From: CBDUEV01 sp965366365
GTDB taxonomy: Bacteria > Actinomycetota > Acidimicrobiia > Spongiisociales > JAENVV01
Assembly (NCBI GenBank): GCA_965366365.1
Contig: CBDUEV010000003.1
Location: forward strand, 1-64,000
Length of the DNA stretch: 64,000 bases
Direction of reading: 5' to 3'
Every line of letters begins with the position of its first letter. Position 1 is the first letter of the stretch. The position numbers and the translations under genes are program-made. Shown here piece after piece: positions 32,085 through 40,702 of the stretch. A model generated the notes under the pieces. That model had not been told where the DNA came from, searched no databases, and saw nothing but the letters and a program-made list of their open reading frames with translations.

Positions 32085-33281
32085 ATGACCGTTTTCGACC
32101 CGTGGGACCCGTCGGTCCGCGCCAACCCCCATCCCCTCTACCACCGGATGCGGAACGAGGCACCGGTCTATCGCGCCACCGGACCTCTCTCGGGCGAAGG
32201 CATTTGGTTTCTGACGCGCTACGAGGACTGTGACACCGCCCTCCGGGATCGCAGGATCGGCAAAGAAATCGAGAAGCATGTCCCCGGCGCCGGTGCGGTC
32301 GATGTTCCCCAGACCGGTTTTGAGGTCTTGAATCGCAACCTTCTGTTCGTGGACCCACCGGACCACACTCGCCTGAGACGCCTGGTCTCGACCGCATTCA
32401 CCTCCCGTACCGTGGCAGCCCTGGAGCCTCGCATCGCCGAAATCGCCTCCGACCTGATCCAGCAGATGCGGGCGAAGAGAGAAGTCGATCTCATCGCCGA
32501 ATACGCCTTTCCTTTGCCCGTCACCGTGATCGCCGAGATGCTGGGGATTCCCGCCGCCGACCGGGACCTGTTTCGCAACTGGACCAAACGCCTGTTGTTC
32601 ACCGATGACGAAATGGACGCGCAACTCGCCGGACTCGAATTCATTGCCTACATGAACGATCAGATCGCCATCCGGAAGAACGACCCGCGCGACGATCTCC
32701 TCAGCCGATTGCTGCACGCCGAGGAGGACGGCGATCGTCTCGATCACGCCGAGTTGCTGGCCATGGTCCTTCTCCTCCTCGTGGCAGGACACGAGACGAC
32801 CGTCAACCTGATCGGCAACGGCACCCTGGCTCTGGTTCAGAACCCGGACCAACTGGCCAAGCTGCGCGCCAATCCGGACCTCATGGAGGGAGCCATCGAG
32901 GAGATGCTCCGCTACGACGGGCCGGTGGAGGTGCCGACTCTACGGTGGGCGTTCGAGCCCATCACCGTGGGTGACCAGGTCATCCCCGCAGGTGAATTGG
33001 TGGTCCCGGTGCTTCTCGCCGCCAACCGCGACCCCGCCCAGTTCGAGGATCCCGATCGATTCGAGATCACCCGCACACCCAATCGACACATCGCATTCGG
33101 CAGCGGCATCCATCATTGCCTGGGAGCACCCCTGGCCAGACTCGAAGCCAGGGTGGCCTTTGCGGCACTGCTGGCCGAGTTCTCGGAGATCGACATGGCC
33201 GTACCCCGGGAGGACCTTCGCTGGAACATGATGCTGTTCCTCAGGGGCATGAAAGCGCTCCCGCTGGCCGTCGATCGATGA
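32085..33281 (+). CDS. Cytochrome P450
   Basis: 398 residues from ATG 32085 with GGAGAG 7 bases upstream. All P450 marks are present: the I-helix VAGHETTVNL (oxygen-activating AGHETT at 234-239), the K-helix EEMLR (Glu273, Arg276), the meander, and the heme loop FGSGIHHCLGAPLAR with Cys345 as thiolate ligand. Soluble bacterial class, so it needs a ferredoxin and reductase from elsewhere. It shares an ATGA overlap with the following enoyl-CoA hydratase gene, suggesting oxidation of a lipid, terpenoid or aromatic compound that then enters CoA-linked breakdown. Confidence 0.97.
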   Translation: MTVFDPWDPSVRANPHPLYHRMRNEAPVYRATGPLSGEGIWFLTRYEDCDTALRDRRIGKEIEKHVPGAGAVDVPQTGFEVLNRNLLFVDPPDHTRLRRLVSTAFTSRTVAALEPRIAEIASDLIQQMRAKREVDLIAEYAFPLPVTVIAEMLGIPAADRDLFRNWTKRLLFTDDEMDAQLAGLEFIAYMNDQIAIRKNDPRDDLLSRLLHAEEDGDRLDHAELLAMVLLLLVAGHETTVNLIGNGTLALVQNPDQLAKLRANPDLMEGAIEEMLRYDGPVEVPTLRWAFEPITVGDQVIPAGELVVPVLLAANRDPAQFEDPDRFEITRTPNRHIAFGSGIHHCLGAPLARLEARVAFAALLAEFSEIDMAVPREDLRWNMMLFLRGMKALPLAVDR

Positions 33282-34033
33282 CCGTCCGAGTAGAGCGAGA
33301 GGGGCCGGTCACCACCGTCGTCTTGAGCCGCCCGGAAGTGAAGAACGCAGTCGATCCCGCCACAGCGGACGCCCTCCGCGCCGCTTTCGTCGAGTTCGAC
33401 CGGGACGACGCCCAGTTGACGGCTGTGCTGTGGGGCGAAGGCGGCACCTTCTGTTCCGGATTCGATTTGAGCGTGGCAGCCTCGGGGTCCCTGGACTACG
33501 ACCCCGAGGGCGAGGGACCCATGGGGCCGACCCGCATGATGCTCTCGAAACCGGTCGTCGCCGCCGTGGAAGGTCACGCCGTGGCAGGCGGGCTCGAGCT
33601 GGCGCTGTGGTGCGATCTGCGGGTCGCCGCCCAGGACGCCACCTTCGGCGTCTTCTCTCGCCGATGGGGCGTGCCGTTGATCGACGGGGGCACGGTTCGG
33701 CTGCCTCGCCTCGTCGGCCAGGGCCGAGCTCTGGACATGATCCTCACCGGTCGGGCCGTCGATGCCGACGAGGCCCAAAGCTGGGGACTGGCCGACCGGG
33801 TGGTTCCTCCTGGTGCGGCTCGGTCCGTCGCCGAGCAGCTTGCCCACCGCATTGCTGCGTTTCCGCAGGCTTGTGTCCGGGCAGATCGTTACGCTTGCAT
33901 CACCCAATGGGGGGAGGAGTGGTCCGCCGCCCTCCGGAACGAAGGACTGGGTGGGGTTCTACCCCTTCGCACGGCCGCCGAGGGAGCATCCCGATTCGTG
34001 CAAGGCGAAGGCCGGGGAGGAACGGGAGTCTGA
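33278..34033 (+). CDS. Enoyl-CoA hydratase/isomerase family protein
   Basis: 251 residues, ATG overlapping the P450 stop. Crotonase features: VLSRPEVKNAVDPATADAL, the oxyanion-hole segment GTFCSGFDLS at about 62-71, AAVEGHAVAGGLELALWCDLRVA, and RWGVPLIDGGTVRLPRLVG, where the second acidic position is Asp rather than Glu. The exact reaction is not determined by these motifs. The immediate downstream gene starts after the stop without a gap, so P450, crotonase and hydrolase form one operon, probably for a ring or branched-chain degradation route. Confidence 0.93.
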   Translation: MTVRVEREGPVTTVVLSRPEVKNAVDPATADALRAAFVEFDRDDAQLTAVLWGEGGTFCSGFDLSVAASGSLDYDPEGEGPMGPTRMMLSKPVVAAVEGHAVAGGLELALWCDLRVAAQDATFGVFSRRWGVPLIDGGTVRLPRLVGQGRALDMILTGRAVDADEAQSWGLADRVVPPGAARSVAEQLAHRIAAFPQACVRADRYACITQWGEEWSAALRNEGLGGVLPLRTAAEGASRFVQGEGRGGTGV

Positions 34034-34837
34034 ATGGCGTGGCGTTTGGTTTTCGACGGAGCTCAGCTCGTCGGCCAGTCGAGCGGGGAAGGCGACGGTC
34101 TTGTCTTTCTGCACGCCGGCGTCGCCGACCGGCGGAGCTGGGCCGAGTCTCAATCGGAGATCTCGGCCACCCACCACGCCGTGTCCTACGACCGCCGCGG
34201 CTTCGGTGAGACGAGCTACGAAGAAGGGTCCTTCTCTCACCTGGACGACCTCTGCGCCGTTCTCGACCATCAGAAGATCGAGACCGTCACCCTGGTAGGA
34301 AACTCGATGGGCGGCGGCCTGGCTCTCGACTTTGCCCTGGCCTTCCCCGACCGGGTGAGCGGTTTGGTCCTGATCGGAACGGCCGTGTCGGGCGCCCCGC
34401 CACCGAAGGACATGTCCGAGCCCCTTCTCTCGCTCGACGCCGCACTCGACGCCGCAGACGAGGTAGGCGATCTGGAGGCCGTCAACCGTCTCGAAGCACA
34501 CCTGTGGCTGGACGGGCCGGCCGGACCCGAGGGACGCGTGACGGGTGAGGTGCGAGAACTGTTCCTCGAGATGAACGGACGCGCCCTGGCCGCCCCCGGC
34601 CCTGGCGACGAGCGGCCCCGCCCGCCCGCTTTCGACCGGCTCGGCGACATCGCCGCGCCAACCCTCGTGTTGGTGGGAAGCCTCGATCTCCCTTTCATCG
34701 TCGAACGCTCGACGCTGGTCGCCAACCAGATTCCGCAGGGTGAGTTCCTCGAAATTGCCGGCGTGGCCCACCTGCCCGCCATGGAGCGTCCGGACCTCTT
34801 CCTGCCGGTGCTGGAAGATTTCCTTCACCGGCTCTGA
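34034..34837 (+). CDS. Alpha/beta hydrolase
   Basis: 267 residues, starting on the base after the preceding stop. Alpha/beta-hydrolase fold: oxyanion region LVFLHAGVADRRSW, VSYDRRGFGET, nucleophile elbow VGNSMGGGLAL (Ser near residue 96), an acid candidate in LVLVGSLDLPF and the catalytic His in GVAHLPAMERPD. Similar enzymes open C-C bonds or hydrolyse esters and enol-lactones in aromatic or steroid catabolism. With the P450 and crotonase before it, it probably acts in the same catabolic route. Confidence 0.93.
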   Translation: MAWRLVFDGAQLVGQSSGEGDGLVFLHAGVADRRSWAESQSEISATHHAVSYDRRGFGETSYEEGSFSHLDDLCAVLDHQKIETVTLVGNSMGGGLALDFALAFPDRVSGLVLIGTAVSGAPPPKDMSEPLLSLDAALDAADEVGDLEAVNRLEAHLWLDGPAGPEGRVTGEVRELFLEMNGRALAAPGPGDERPRPPAFDRLGDIAAPTLVLVGSLDLPFIVERSTLVANQIPQGEFLEIAGVAHLPAMERPDLFLPVLEDFLHRL

Positions 34838-34881
34838 CGGGATCGCGGCCCGCTCCTCGGGTGAGGGCGCTCCAGTCCTGC

Positions 34882-35706
34882 TCAGTCGAGGAAAATGTCG
34901 GTCTGGAGGTCTGCGTCGGCGCGGTAGGCATAGCCCGAGAGATCGGTGATGCCTTCCTCGGCGAGTACCTCATCGTCGATGTAGAAGTTGCCCGTGGCGT
35001 TCCGGCTCGGTCGGCAGAAGATGGCGTAGGCGGCGTCAGCCATGATCTCGGGCTTGCGTGACCGAGCCATGGCCTCGTCTCCACCGAGGAGATTCTGGAC
35101 GGCAGCGGTGGCGATGATCGTGCGAGGCCACAAGCTGTTGACTGCGATCCCATCCGAGGCGAACTCGGCCGACATCCCCAGGGTGCACATGCTCATGCCG
35201 TATTTGGCGATGGTGTATGCGGCATGGTTTTGAAACCAGTGTTGGGCCATGTTGAGCGGAGGACTGAGGGTGAGAATGTGAGCGTTGGCGGATTTCTTGA
35301 GTACCGGCAGGCAGGCCTTCGACACGAGGAAGGTACCGCGAGTATTGATCGTCTGCATGAGGTCGTATGACTTCATGGAGAGCGCTTCGGTCCCCCGCAG
35401 GTCGATCGCCGAGGCGTTGTTCACGCACAGATCGATCCCGCCGAACTCGGCAACCGTCCGCTCGACAGCCTCCAACACCTGATCTTCGAACCGGATGTCC
35501 CCCACGATGGGCAGGGCCTTCCCGCCCGCTGCCTCGATCTCAGCCGCGGCGGTGAACACCGTTCCCTCGAGCCGCGGATGGGGTTCCGCCGTCTTGGCCA
35601 CCAGGGCCACGTTGGCGCCGTCCGCAGCGACCCGTTTGGCGATGGCCAGGCCGATGCCACGGCTGGCTCCTGAAACGAACATCGTCTTCCCTGTCAGCGC
35701 TGCCAC
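34882..35706 (-). CDS. Short-chain dehydrogenase, HSDL2-like
   Basis: 274 residues. NAD(P)-binding GASRGIGLAIAKR at about 14-26, NNASAI at about 95-100, catalytic Tyr/Lys in HAAYTIAKYGMSM. The C-terminus NATGNFYIDDEVLAEEG matches the HSDL2-type SDRs, which lack their sterol-carrier tail in bacteria. Human HSDL2 is linked to fatty-acid metabolism; the substrate here is unknown. Divergent from the enoyl-CoA isomerase-like gene with an operator-like palindrome between them, so both probably respond to the same regulator. Confidence 0.93.
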   Translation of the reverse strand: MAALTGKTMFVSGASRGIGLAIAKRVAADGANVALVAKTAEPHPRLEGTVFTAAAEIEAAGGKALPIVGDIRFEDQVLEAVERTVAEFGGIDLCVNNASAIDLRGTEALSMKSYDLMQTINTRGTFLVSKACLPVLKKSANAHILTLSPPLNMAQHWFQNHAAYTIAKYGMSMCTLGMSAEFASDGIAVNSLWPRTIIATAAVQNLLGGDEAMARSRKPEIMADAAYAIFCRPSRNATGNFYIDDEVLAEEGITDLSGYAYRADADLQTDIFLD

Positions 35707-35721
35707 GTCTTCATCCCATCA

Positions 35722-35737
35722 GTTAACGAACGTTTAC
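35722..35737. promoter_or_regulatory. Operator-like palindrome between divergent lipid genes
   Basis: GTTAACGAACGTTTAC is an imperfect 16-bp palindrome with the core AACG-AA-CGTT. It lies 16 bases upstream of the SDR start and 48 bases upstream of the enoyl-CoA isomerase-like start. The form resembles TetR-family sites for beta-oxidation genes. No regulator gene adjoins, so it would be acted on in trans. Confidence 0.5.
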
Positions 35738-35784
35738 ATCCGCATAGTAGATTATCCAAACACCACACGATCAGAGGACGGGCG

Positions 35785-36447
35785 ATGAGTTACGAACTGA
35801 CCCGCCAGGGCGACGTATTCGTCTTGACCATGGACGAGGGAGAGAACCGCTTCAATCGGGAGTCGCTCAGTCTGCTCAACACTTTCCTGGACGAAGTCGA
35901 GGCCGCCGAGGGTCCGGCCGCCCTCGTCACCACCGGGGTTGGCAAGTTCTACTCCAACGGCCTCGACCTCGAATGGATCATGAGCGGCCAAGCCGACATG
36001 ACGCTCGGGGAGCTGGCCGGCGAGACCCAACGGTTCCTCGCCCGAACCCTCACGTTCCCCCGCCCGACCGTCGCCGCCATCAACGGACACTGTTTCGCCG
36101 CCGCCGCCATGTGGTCGCTTTGTCACGACTTCCGCATCATGCGGGCCGATCGCGGATTCTGGAGCCTGCCCGAGGTGGATATCCGAATCCCGTTCACCGA
36201 CGGCATGGGCGCACTGATCCAGGGCCGGCTCGATCCCCAGACAGCACACCTCGCCATGACGACCGCCCATCGGTTCGGTGGCGAAGCAGCCGCAGCCAGG
36301 AGCATCGTGGACGAGACGGCCACCGAATCCGACGTTCTGGAGCGCGCGGTCACCTTGGCGGGCGAGCTGGCCGGGAAGGACCCCGCCACGCTGGGCGCCA
36401 TCAAGACGGGCATGTACGGCTCGATCGTCACCGCCCTCATTCCCTGA
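35785..36447 (+). CDS. Short enoyl-CoA hydratase/isomerase (ECI-like)
   Basis: 220 residues, shorter than the usual 255-265. Crotonase core: VFVLTMDEGENRFNRESL, the oxyanion segment KFYSNGLDLEWI, and AAINGHCFAAAAMWSLCHDFRIM. SLPEVDIRIPFTDGM places Glu in the position used by delta3,delta2-enoyl-CoA isomerases. The compact C-terminus fits the short isomerase group found in plants and bacteria. It would shift double bonds during unsaturated fatty-acid breakdown. Its promoter shares a palindrome with the divergent SDR gene. Confidence 0.9.
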   Translation: MSYELTRQGDVFVLTMDEGENRFNRESLSLLNTFLDEVEAAEGPAALVTTGVGKFYSNGLDLEWIMSGQADMTLGELAGETQRFLARTLTFPRPTVAAINGHCFAAAAMWSLCHDFRIMRADRGFWSLPEVDIRIPFTDGMGALIQGRLDPQTAHLAMTTAHRFGGEAAAARSIVDETATESDVLERAVTLAGELAGKDPATLGAIKTGMYGSIVTALIP

Positions 36448-36556
36448 CTCGATCATCGCCACCGGGGTTGGTCGCCCGGGAGGGCAGACGCCCGGAGATC
36501 GAGCGGCCTCGACGGCCCGCCCGACCTGGCGTGACGAAACCGCCCTATCGCCGCTC

Positions 36557-37237
36557 TCAGTTGCGACCTGCGATCGACTCCAAAGTCGGTCGGTCGACGA
36601 TGTGCACGCGCCGATAGGCGGTGGCGACGGCCCCCGTTTCGCGCAGAAGCCCCAGCGCCTCGTTGACGGTTTGGCGGCTGGCGCCCAGCAACTCCGCCAT
36701 GCCTGCCTGGGATAGATGCACGTCACCTCGCACGTCGCACTCGTCGAGAATCAGCTCCGCGACTTGTTCCCTCACGGTGCGTTGCATGAGGCCGAGAACG
36801 CGTCGCTGAGTCGACTCGAGCTGCGTCAAACCTGCCACCAGCCAGCGCAGCGTGATCACCGGGCGCTGTACGAGGACCGGCAGCAGCAGATCACGATCGA
36901 ACCTGAAGGCAACGAGTCGCATGGTCGCTCGGGCGGAGAGCTTGTAGGGCTCACCCTGAAACATGGCGATGTCGCCCAACACAGACCCGGTGCCCGCCCT
37001 ACCCACCGTTCGCTTGGCCGATCTCGCGCCTCGGTAGAGCTCGACCTGGCCACTCTCGAGAACAAAGGCGGAGCGGGACTCCTCTCCTTCCTTGAACAGG
37101 TGAGTGCCGGGATACTTCTCGATCACCTCGCCCGTCGAGGCAAGTGCTTCCAGGTCGGACTCCCTGAGCGGAAGGTAGTCGGTGCGTCCAAAGCTGCGCG
37201 CCAACCAGGCGAAATGCCTCCGGTCGCTTTCGTCCAT
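36557..37237 (-). CDS. Crp/Fnr-family transcriptional regulator
   Basis: 226 residues from ATG 37237 (GAGGAG 9 bases upstream). Cyclic-nucleotide-type domain at about 25-140: GEVIEKYPGTHLFKEGEESRSAFVLESGQVELYRG and GSVLGDIAMFQGEPYKLSARA, with the Glu/Arg pattern of the phosphate cassette only partly kept, so a ligand other than cAMP is possible. Dimer helix at about 140-165, then a winged helix-turn-helix (HLSQAGMAELLGASRQTVNEALGLLRETGAV). No Cys cluster like Fnr. It is divergent from the MauE gene 101 bases away and may control that group. Confidence 0.92.
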   Translation of the reverse strand: MDESDRRHFAWLARSFGRTDYLPLRESDLEALASTGEVIEKYPGTHLFKEGEESRSAFVLESGQVELYRGARSAKRTVGRAGTGSVLGDIAMFQGEPYKLSARATMRLVAFRFDRDLLLPVLVQRPVITLRWLVAGLTQLESTQRRVLGLMQRTVREQVAELILDECDVRGDVHLSQAGMAELLGASRQTVNEALGLLRETGAVATAYRRVHIVDRPTLESIAGRN

Positions 37238-37338
37238 GGCGGGCTCTCCTCGTTGGACTCGACAACGCCGGCTGGTCCCAAACCCTTCCGACGCGGTCCG
37301 ATTCGCCAGCTCCGACACCTCGGGTAGCATGCGCTCCC

Positions 37339-37866
37339 ATGCATCCTCTGAGCGGCCCACTCTTCGTTGCCCTGGTCGTCCTCACCCTTGGCGGGGTTCT
37401 CAAAATCGTCCGACCTGACGACACGGCCAACGCCATGCGAGCGATGGGACTGCCGTCGCACCGGGCTCTCGTCCGGTCGATGGGGGGAGCCGAGGTAGCT
37501 CTCGGCCTCAGCACTCTGGTGTGGGCGATGCCGATCCTGGCCTTTGCGGTCGCCGTGGCATATGTGGCGTTTGCCGGCTTCGTCCTCCTCGCCCTCCGCA
37601 GAGGACTCTCCATCCAGTCCTGCGGCTGTTTCGGTCGGGTCGACACTCCTCCGTCGGCCGCTCACCTGGCCGTCAACCTCTCGGCGGCGGCCACTGCAGT
37701 CGGCTGGGCCGTCACCGCCGACCGTTCGTTCGTGTCCCAACTCGGCGACCATCTGGCGGAGGGCATTCCGTTGTTGGTGTTGAGCCTGGTGGGGGTGTAC
37801 CTCGTCTACGTCGCTCTGACCGCCTTCCCCGAGACCATGGCCGAAGTCCGGAGGCGGGCAACGTGA
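37339..37866 (+). CDS. MauE-family membrane protein
   Basis: 175 residues with four to five membrane segments (LFVALVVLTLGGVLKIV, ILAFAVAVAYVAFAGFVLLAL, LAVNLSAAATAVGWAV, GIPLLVLSLVGVYLVYVAL). The SCGCFGRVDTPPSAAHLAVN loop, with its Cys pair close to the membrane surface, is the hallmark of MauE/DoxX-like proteins. In methylamine users MauE is required for disulfide formation in the small subunit of methylamine dehydrogenase. Its stop overlaps the GTG of the MauA-like gene, so the two are translationally coupled, which fits the same role for that Cys-rich protein. Confidence 0.88.
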   Translation: MHPLSGPLFVALVVLTLGGVLKIVRPDDTANAMRAMGLPSHRALVRSMGGAEVALGLSTLVWAMPILAFAVAVAYVAFAGFVLLALRRGLSIQSCGCFGRVDTPPSAAHLAVNLSAAATAVGWAVTADRSFVSQLGDHLAEGIPLLVLSLVGVYLVYVALTAFPETMAEVRRRAT

Positions 37867-39242
37867 GCAACTGGCTCGTGCATCGCACGACGGAAATCCT
37901 CGAGCGCACGGTGAGCAGGCGCAGTTTCCTCACCCGGGTCGCCACAGTCGGATCGGCCCTGGTGGCAGCTCCCCTCACCTACGCGCTCAAGCCGACTTCC
38001 GCCTTTGCGGCGGTCTGTTCCTGCTCAGGCTCCACGTGCAGCTGCAGCGCTCTCTGCTGCGACGGCTACACCGAGTTCTGTTGCACGATTTACGGCTCCA
38101 ACACCTGTCCGCCGGGAACCCAGGTAGCCGGCTGGTGGAAGGCGGATGGATCCGGCTTCTGCGACGTCGACGGCGTGCCCAAGCCCCGCTACTACCTGGA
38201 CTGCAACGCCAGCTGCAACGGGTGCGGATGCGGTTCCAGCGGGCTGTGCTCCCCTTCGTGCTCCGACGGGAACTGTCAATGCGCGCTCGGCTCGTGTAAC
38301 AACCGGAAGACCAACTGCACGCTGTTCCGGTACGGGCAGTGCGGCAACCACATCGAATGCCTTGGTCCCATCGTGTGTCGCGTGGTGACCTGCACGGCAC
38401 CCTGGATCTGGGACGACTCGTGCGGCACGACGAGCCGCACCGACAACAACACTCGCTTCCACGACCGTCCGTGCCTTCACGACGCACCCGACTATCCCGC
38501 TCTACCCGGGGTCTTCGCAGCCGGTACCTGGCGCCTCGCCACCGGGACCGGGGCCAGCGACCCTCTCAGCGTCTTCGCCTTTGGTACCCTCGGCGAGATA
38601 CCCGTGACGGGAGACTGGAACGGCGACGGCACCGTGACCCCGGGCGTGGTGCGCAACAGCCGATTCGGGCGGTACAAGGACGGCGTGATGTGGTGGCGTC
38701 TGCGCAACAACGCCGGGTCGGGCGAGCCGGACTATGTCTTCTCCTACGGCAAGCCAGGCGACATCCCCATCGTCGGCGACTGGAACGGCAACGGGATCCA
38801 GACCCCCGGAGTCATCAGGGGCAATACGTGGTATCTCCGCAACGCCAACAGCACCGGAGCCGCCGACATCACATTCCAATTCGGAGAAGTCGGTGACACC
38901 TTCGTCGTCGGCGACTGGAACGGAGACGGAATCGACAACCCGGGCGTGGTGCGCGGAACCACCTGGCTCCTCCGCAATTCGAATTCGGGAGGAGCCTCGG
39001 ATCTGAGCTTTGCGTTCGGTGAGCCAGGTGACCAGTTCGTGGTCGGCGACTGGAACGGAGACGGAATCGATGGACCCGGCGTGGTGCGAGGGACCACGTG
39101 GCTCCTCCGTAACGACCCGAGTGCCGGAGATCCCGACCTCATCATGGACCTGGGAGCCGAAGGCCTGCCTGTCGTGTGGAGCGCCGGCACGCTGGCAGCA
39201 GTTCCCGAACCGGTCGATCCAACCGCACCGAGGCTCGCATGA
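37863..39242 (+). CDS. Tat-exported Cys-rich MauA-like protein with FG-GAP-like repeats
   Basis: 459 residues from GTG 37863. Tat signal SRRSFLTRVATVGSALVAAP (18-37), cleavage near AFAA at 47-50. Residues 52-204 hold 26 Cys, with CCDGYTEFCC and NTCPPGTQVAGWW resembling the methylamine dehydrogenase light chain. One Trp pair (91-92) fits the first cofactor Trp, but the segment aligned with IIWCFG reads HIECLG, with Glu165 where the second Trp would be, so the TTQ cofactor probably cannot form. Residues 225-440 are four repeats of GDWNGDGxxxPGVVR type, as in FG-GAP/VCBS proteins, likely a calcium-binding beta-propeller-like region. Coupled to MauE and followed by a MauD-like gene; no heavy chain nearby. 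Confidence 0.85.
   Translation: MSNWLVHRTTEILERTVSRRSFLTRVATVGSALVAAPLTYALKPTSAFAAVCSCSGSTCSCSALCCDGYTEFCCTIYGSNTCPPGTQVAGWWKADGSGFCDVDGVPKPRYYLDCNASCNGCGCGSSGLCSPSCSDGNCQCALGSCNNRKTNCTLFRYGQCGNHIECLGPIVCRVVTCTAPWIWDDSCGTTSRTDNNTRFHDRPCLHDAPDYPALPGVFAAGTWRLATGTGASDPLSVFAFGTLGEIPVTGDWNGDGTVTPGVVRNSRFGRYKDGVMWWRLRNNAGSGEPDYVFSYGKPGDIPIVGDWNGNGIQTPGVIRGNTWYLRNANSTGAADITFQFGEVGDTFVVGDWNGDGIDNPGVVRGTTWLLRNSNSGGASDLSFAFGEPGDQFVVGDWNGDGIDGPGVVRGTTWLLRNDPSAGDPDLIMDLGAEGLPVVWSAGTLAAVPEPVDPTAPRLA
38600..39120. repeat. Four in-gene repeats encoding FG-GAP-like units
   Basis: Units of roughly 130-160 bases, each containing a segment for GDWNGDG(I/T)xxPGV(V/I)R. The last two copies are nearly identical in DNA around 38912-38952 and 39044-39084, which suggests recent duplication or conversion. 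All lie in frame in the MauA-like gene. Confidence 0.75.
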
Positions 39243-39258
39243 CTGCGGAGCCCGGCCG

Positions 39259-40020
39259 ATGACCGTCGCCCTTCTCGTCATCGAGGCAGTCGTCATTCTG
39301 GTCCTCGGCATCCTGGTGGCAGGCCTTCTCAGAAGCCACGCCGAGATACTCCGCTCACTTCACGACCTCGGTGTCGGCGAGGATGGCGAACGGGTCGCCG
39401 CCCCGGCCCGCCAGACCCCCAACGTCATCCCCGGCGTCCCCGAGCCGCGCCAATCCTCGACCCCGGCATTCGACATCGCCGGAGTGAAGACCGACGGAGC
39501 CGCACGGCGCATCGCGGTCGTCGAGACGGATCACACCACGCTGCTGGCGTTTCTCTCGACCGGCTGCACGACCTGCGCGTCGTTCTGGAAGGCGTTCAGC
39601 GAAACCGATCGTCTCGACCTGCCCGGGGTCGACACCCGCCTCGTGGTGGTCACCAAGAGTCCCGGGGAGGAGTCGGAGTCCCGGCTGCGGGATCTGGCTC
39701 CCCGCCAGTTTCCTCTGGTCATGTCATCGGAGGCATGGAATGACTATCAAGTGCCTGTGTCGCCCTACTTCATCCTCATCGATGGCCGGGCAGGACGCGT
39801 CCTCGGCGAAGGGGCGGCCGCCACCTGGGGACAGGTGAAGCATTTGTTGGCGCAGGCCGTTGCCGACCAGTCGATCGTCACCCGGACCCCCGTTCCCGGC
39901 GTGTCGTCGGGAGCCGACCGTGAAGACCGCATCGACCGCGAGTTGCGCGAGGCCGGAATCGAGCCCGGGCACGCCAGTCTCTATCCGGCCGCCACACCCG
40001 ACGTGGAGAGAGCGGAATGA
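39259..40020 (+). CDS. MauD-like membrane-anchored thioredoxin
   Basis: 253 residues from ATG 39259. N-terminal membrane anchor ALLVIEAVVILVLGILVAGLL (4-24), linker with Pro, then a thioredoxin fold: TTLLAFLSTGCTTCASFWKAF with active-site Cys103/Cys106, and VPVSPYFILIDGRAGRVLGEG carrying the cis-Pro. An Asp/Glu-rich tail follows. MauD-type proteins form or isomerise disulfides in the methylamine dehydrogenase small subunit. Here the obvious client is the 26-Cys protein encoded 16 bases upstream. Confidence 0.88.
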   Translation: MTVALLVIEAVVILVLGILVAGLLRSHAEILRSLHDLGVGEDGERVAAPARQTPNVIPGVPEPRQSSTPAFDIAGVKTDGAARRIAVVETDHTTLLAFLSTGCTTCASFWKAFSETDRLDLPGVDTRLVVVTKSPGEESESRLRDLAPRQFPLVMSSEAWNDYQVPVSPYFILIDGRAGRVLGEGAAATWGQVKHLLAQAVADQSIVTRTPVPGVSSGADREDRIDRELREAGIEPGHASLYPAATPDVERAE

Positions 40021-40097
40021 ACCTCCCCGTCCTGGTCGGGGTGCTCGTCGGCGTTACGGCGGCCGTCCGGTCGAGTTGGTCACCATGAGGAGAATCG

Positions 40098-40700
40098 ATG
40101 CTGTCGAGCATCACGCCGCTCGGTGAGCGGACGAGGGACAATCGATGGGGTGCCACCGTCGCCTGGTACGTGGCGGGTTCGGCCCTGGGCGGCCTCACCT
40201 TTGGTGTGGCGGCAGGGTTGTTGGGAAGTCTCGCCGAGACGCTGTGGTGGCCGACCGAGTTCGCCTTGGGCTTGACCGTGGTGGGGATACTCCTGGTCGG
40301 GTTGGTGTTCGATTTCGGCCTGGTCGGCTCCGTCCCGTCGATCCATCGCCAGGTCAATGAGGACTGGCTCAGTCTCTACCGGAGCTGGGTGTACGGCGGT
40401 GGATTCGGATACCAACTAGGCCTGGGGGTGGTGACGATCGTCCCGACCGCCGCAACCTACGTGGCCTACTCGATGGCGTTCCTGTCCGCTTCGATCCCAG
40501 GAGGCGCCGTCGTCGGCGTGGCCTACGGGTTCGCCCGAGCCCTTCCGATCCTCACGGTACGGCGAGCGGTGGATCCGTCGGGCCTGCGTACCTTCCACCG
40601 CAGGATGCAGCGGGTCGGGCCGAAGGTCGGCCGGTTGACGAACGCCGGCCTCGCCGCCGGTTTGATCGTCGCCGTCTCCTCCTTGAGTGGGGGGTTCTGA
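40098..40700 (+). CDS. Polytopic membrane protein, unknown
   Basis: 200 residues, AGGAG about 9 bases before the ATG. Five to six hydrophobic segments including VAGSALGGLTFGVAAGLLGSL, FALGLTVVGILLVGLVF, GLGVVTIVPTAATYVAYSMAFL and GGAVVGVAYGFARALPILTVRRA. No Cys pair, so it is not a functional CcdA, although the size and the motif GVVTIVPTAATYVAYSMAFL recall that family. Its position after MauD-like suggests it plays the part that MauF (a CcdA-related protein) has in mau clusters. That role is inference. Confidence 0.75.
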   Translation: MLSSITPLGERTRDNRWGATVAWYVAGSALGGLTFGVAAGLLGSLAETLWWPTEFALGLTVVGILLVGLVFDFGLVGSVPSIHRQVNEDWLSLYRSWVYGGGFGYQLGLGVVTIVPTAATYVAYSMAFLSASIPGGAVVGVAYGFARALPILTVRRAVDPSGLRTFHRRMQRVGPKVGRLTNAGLAAGLIVAVSSLSGGF

Positions 40701-40702
40701 CA

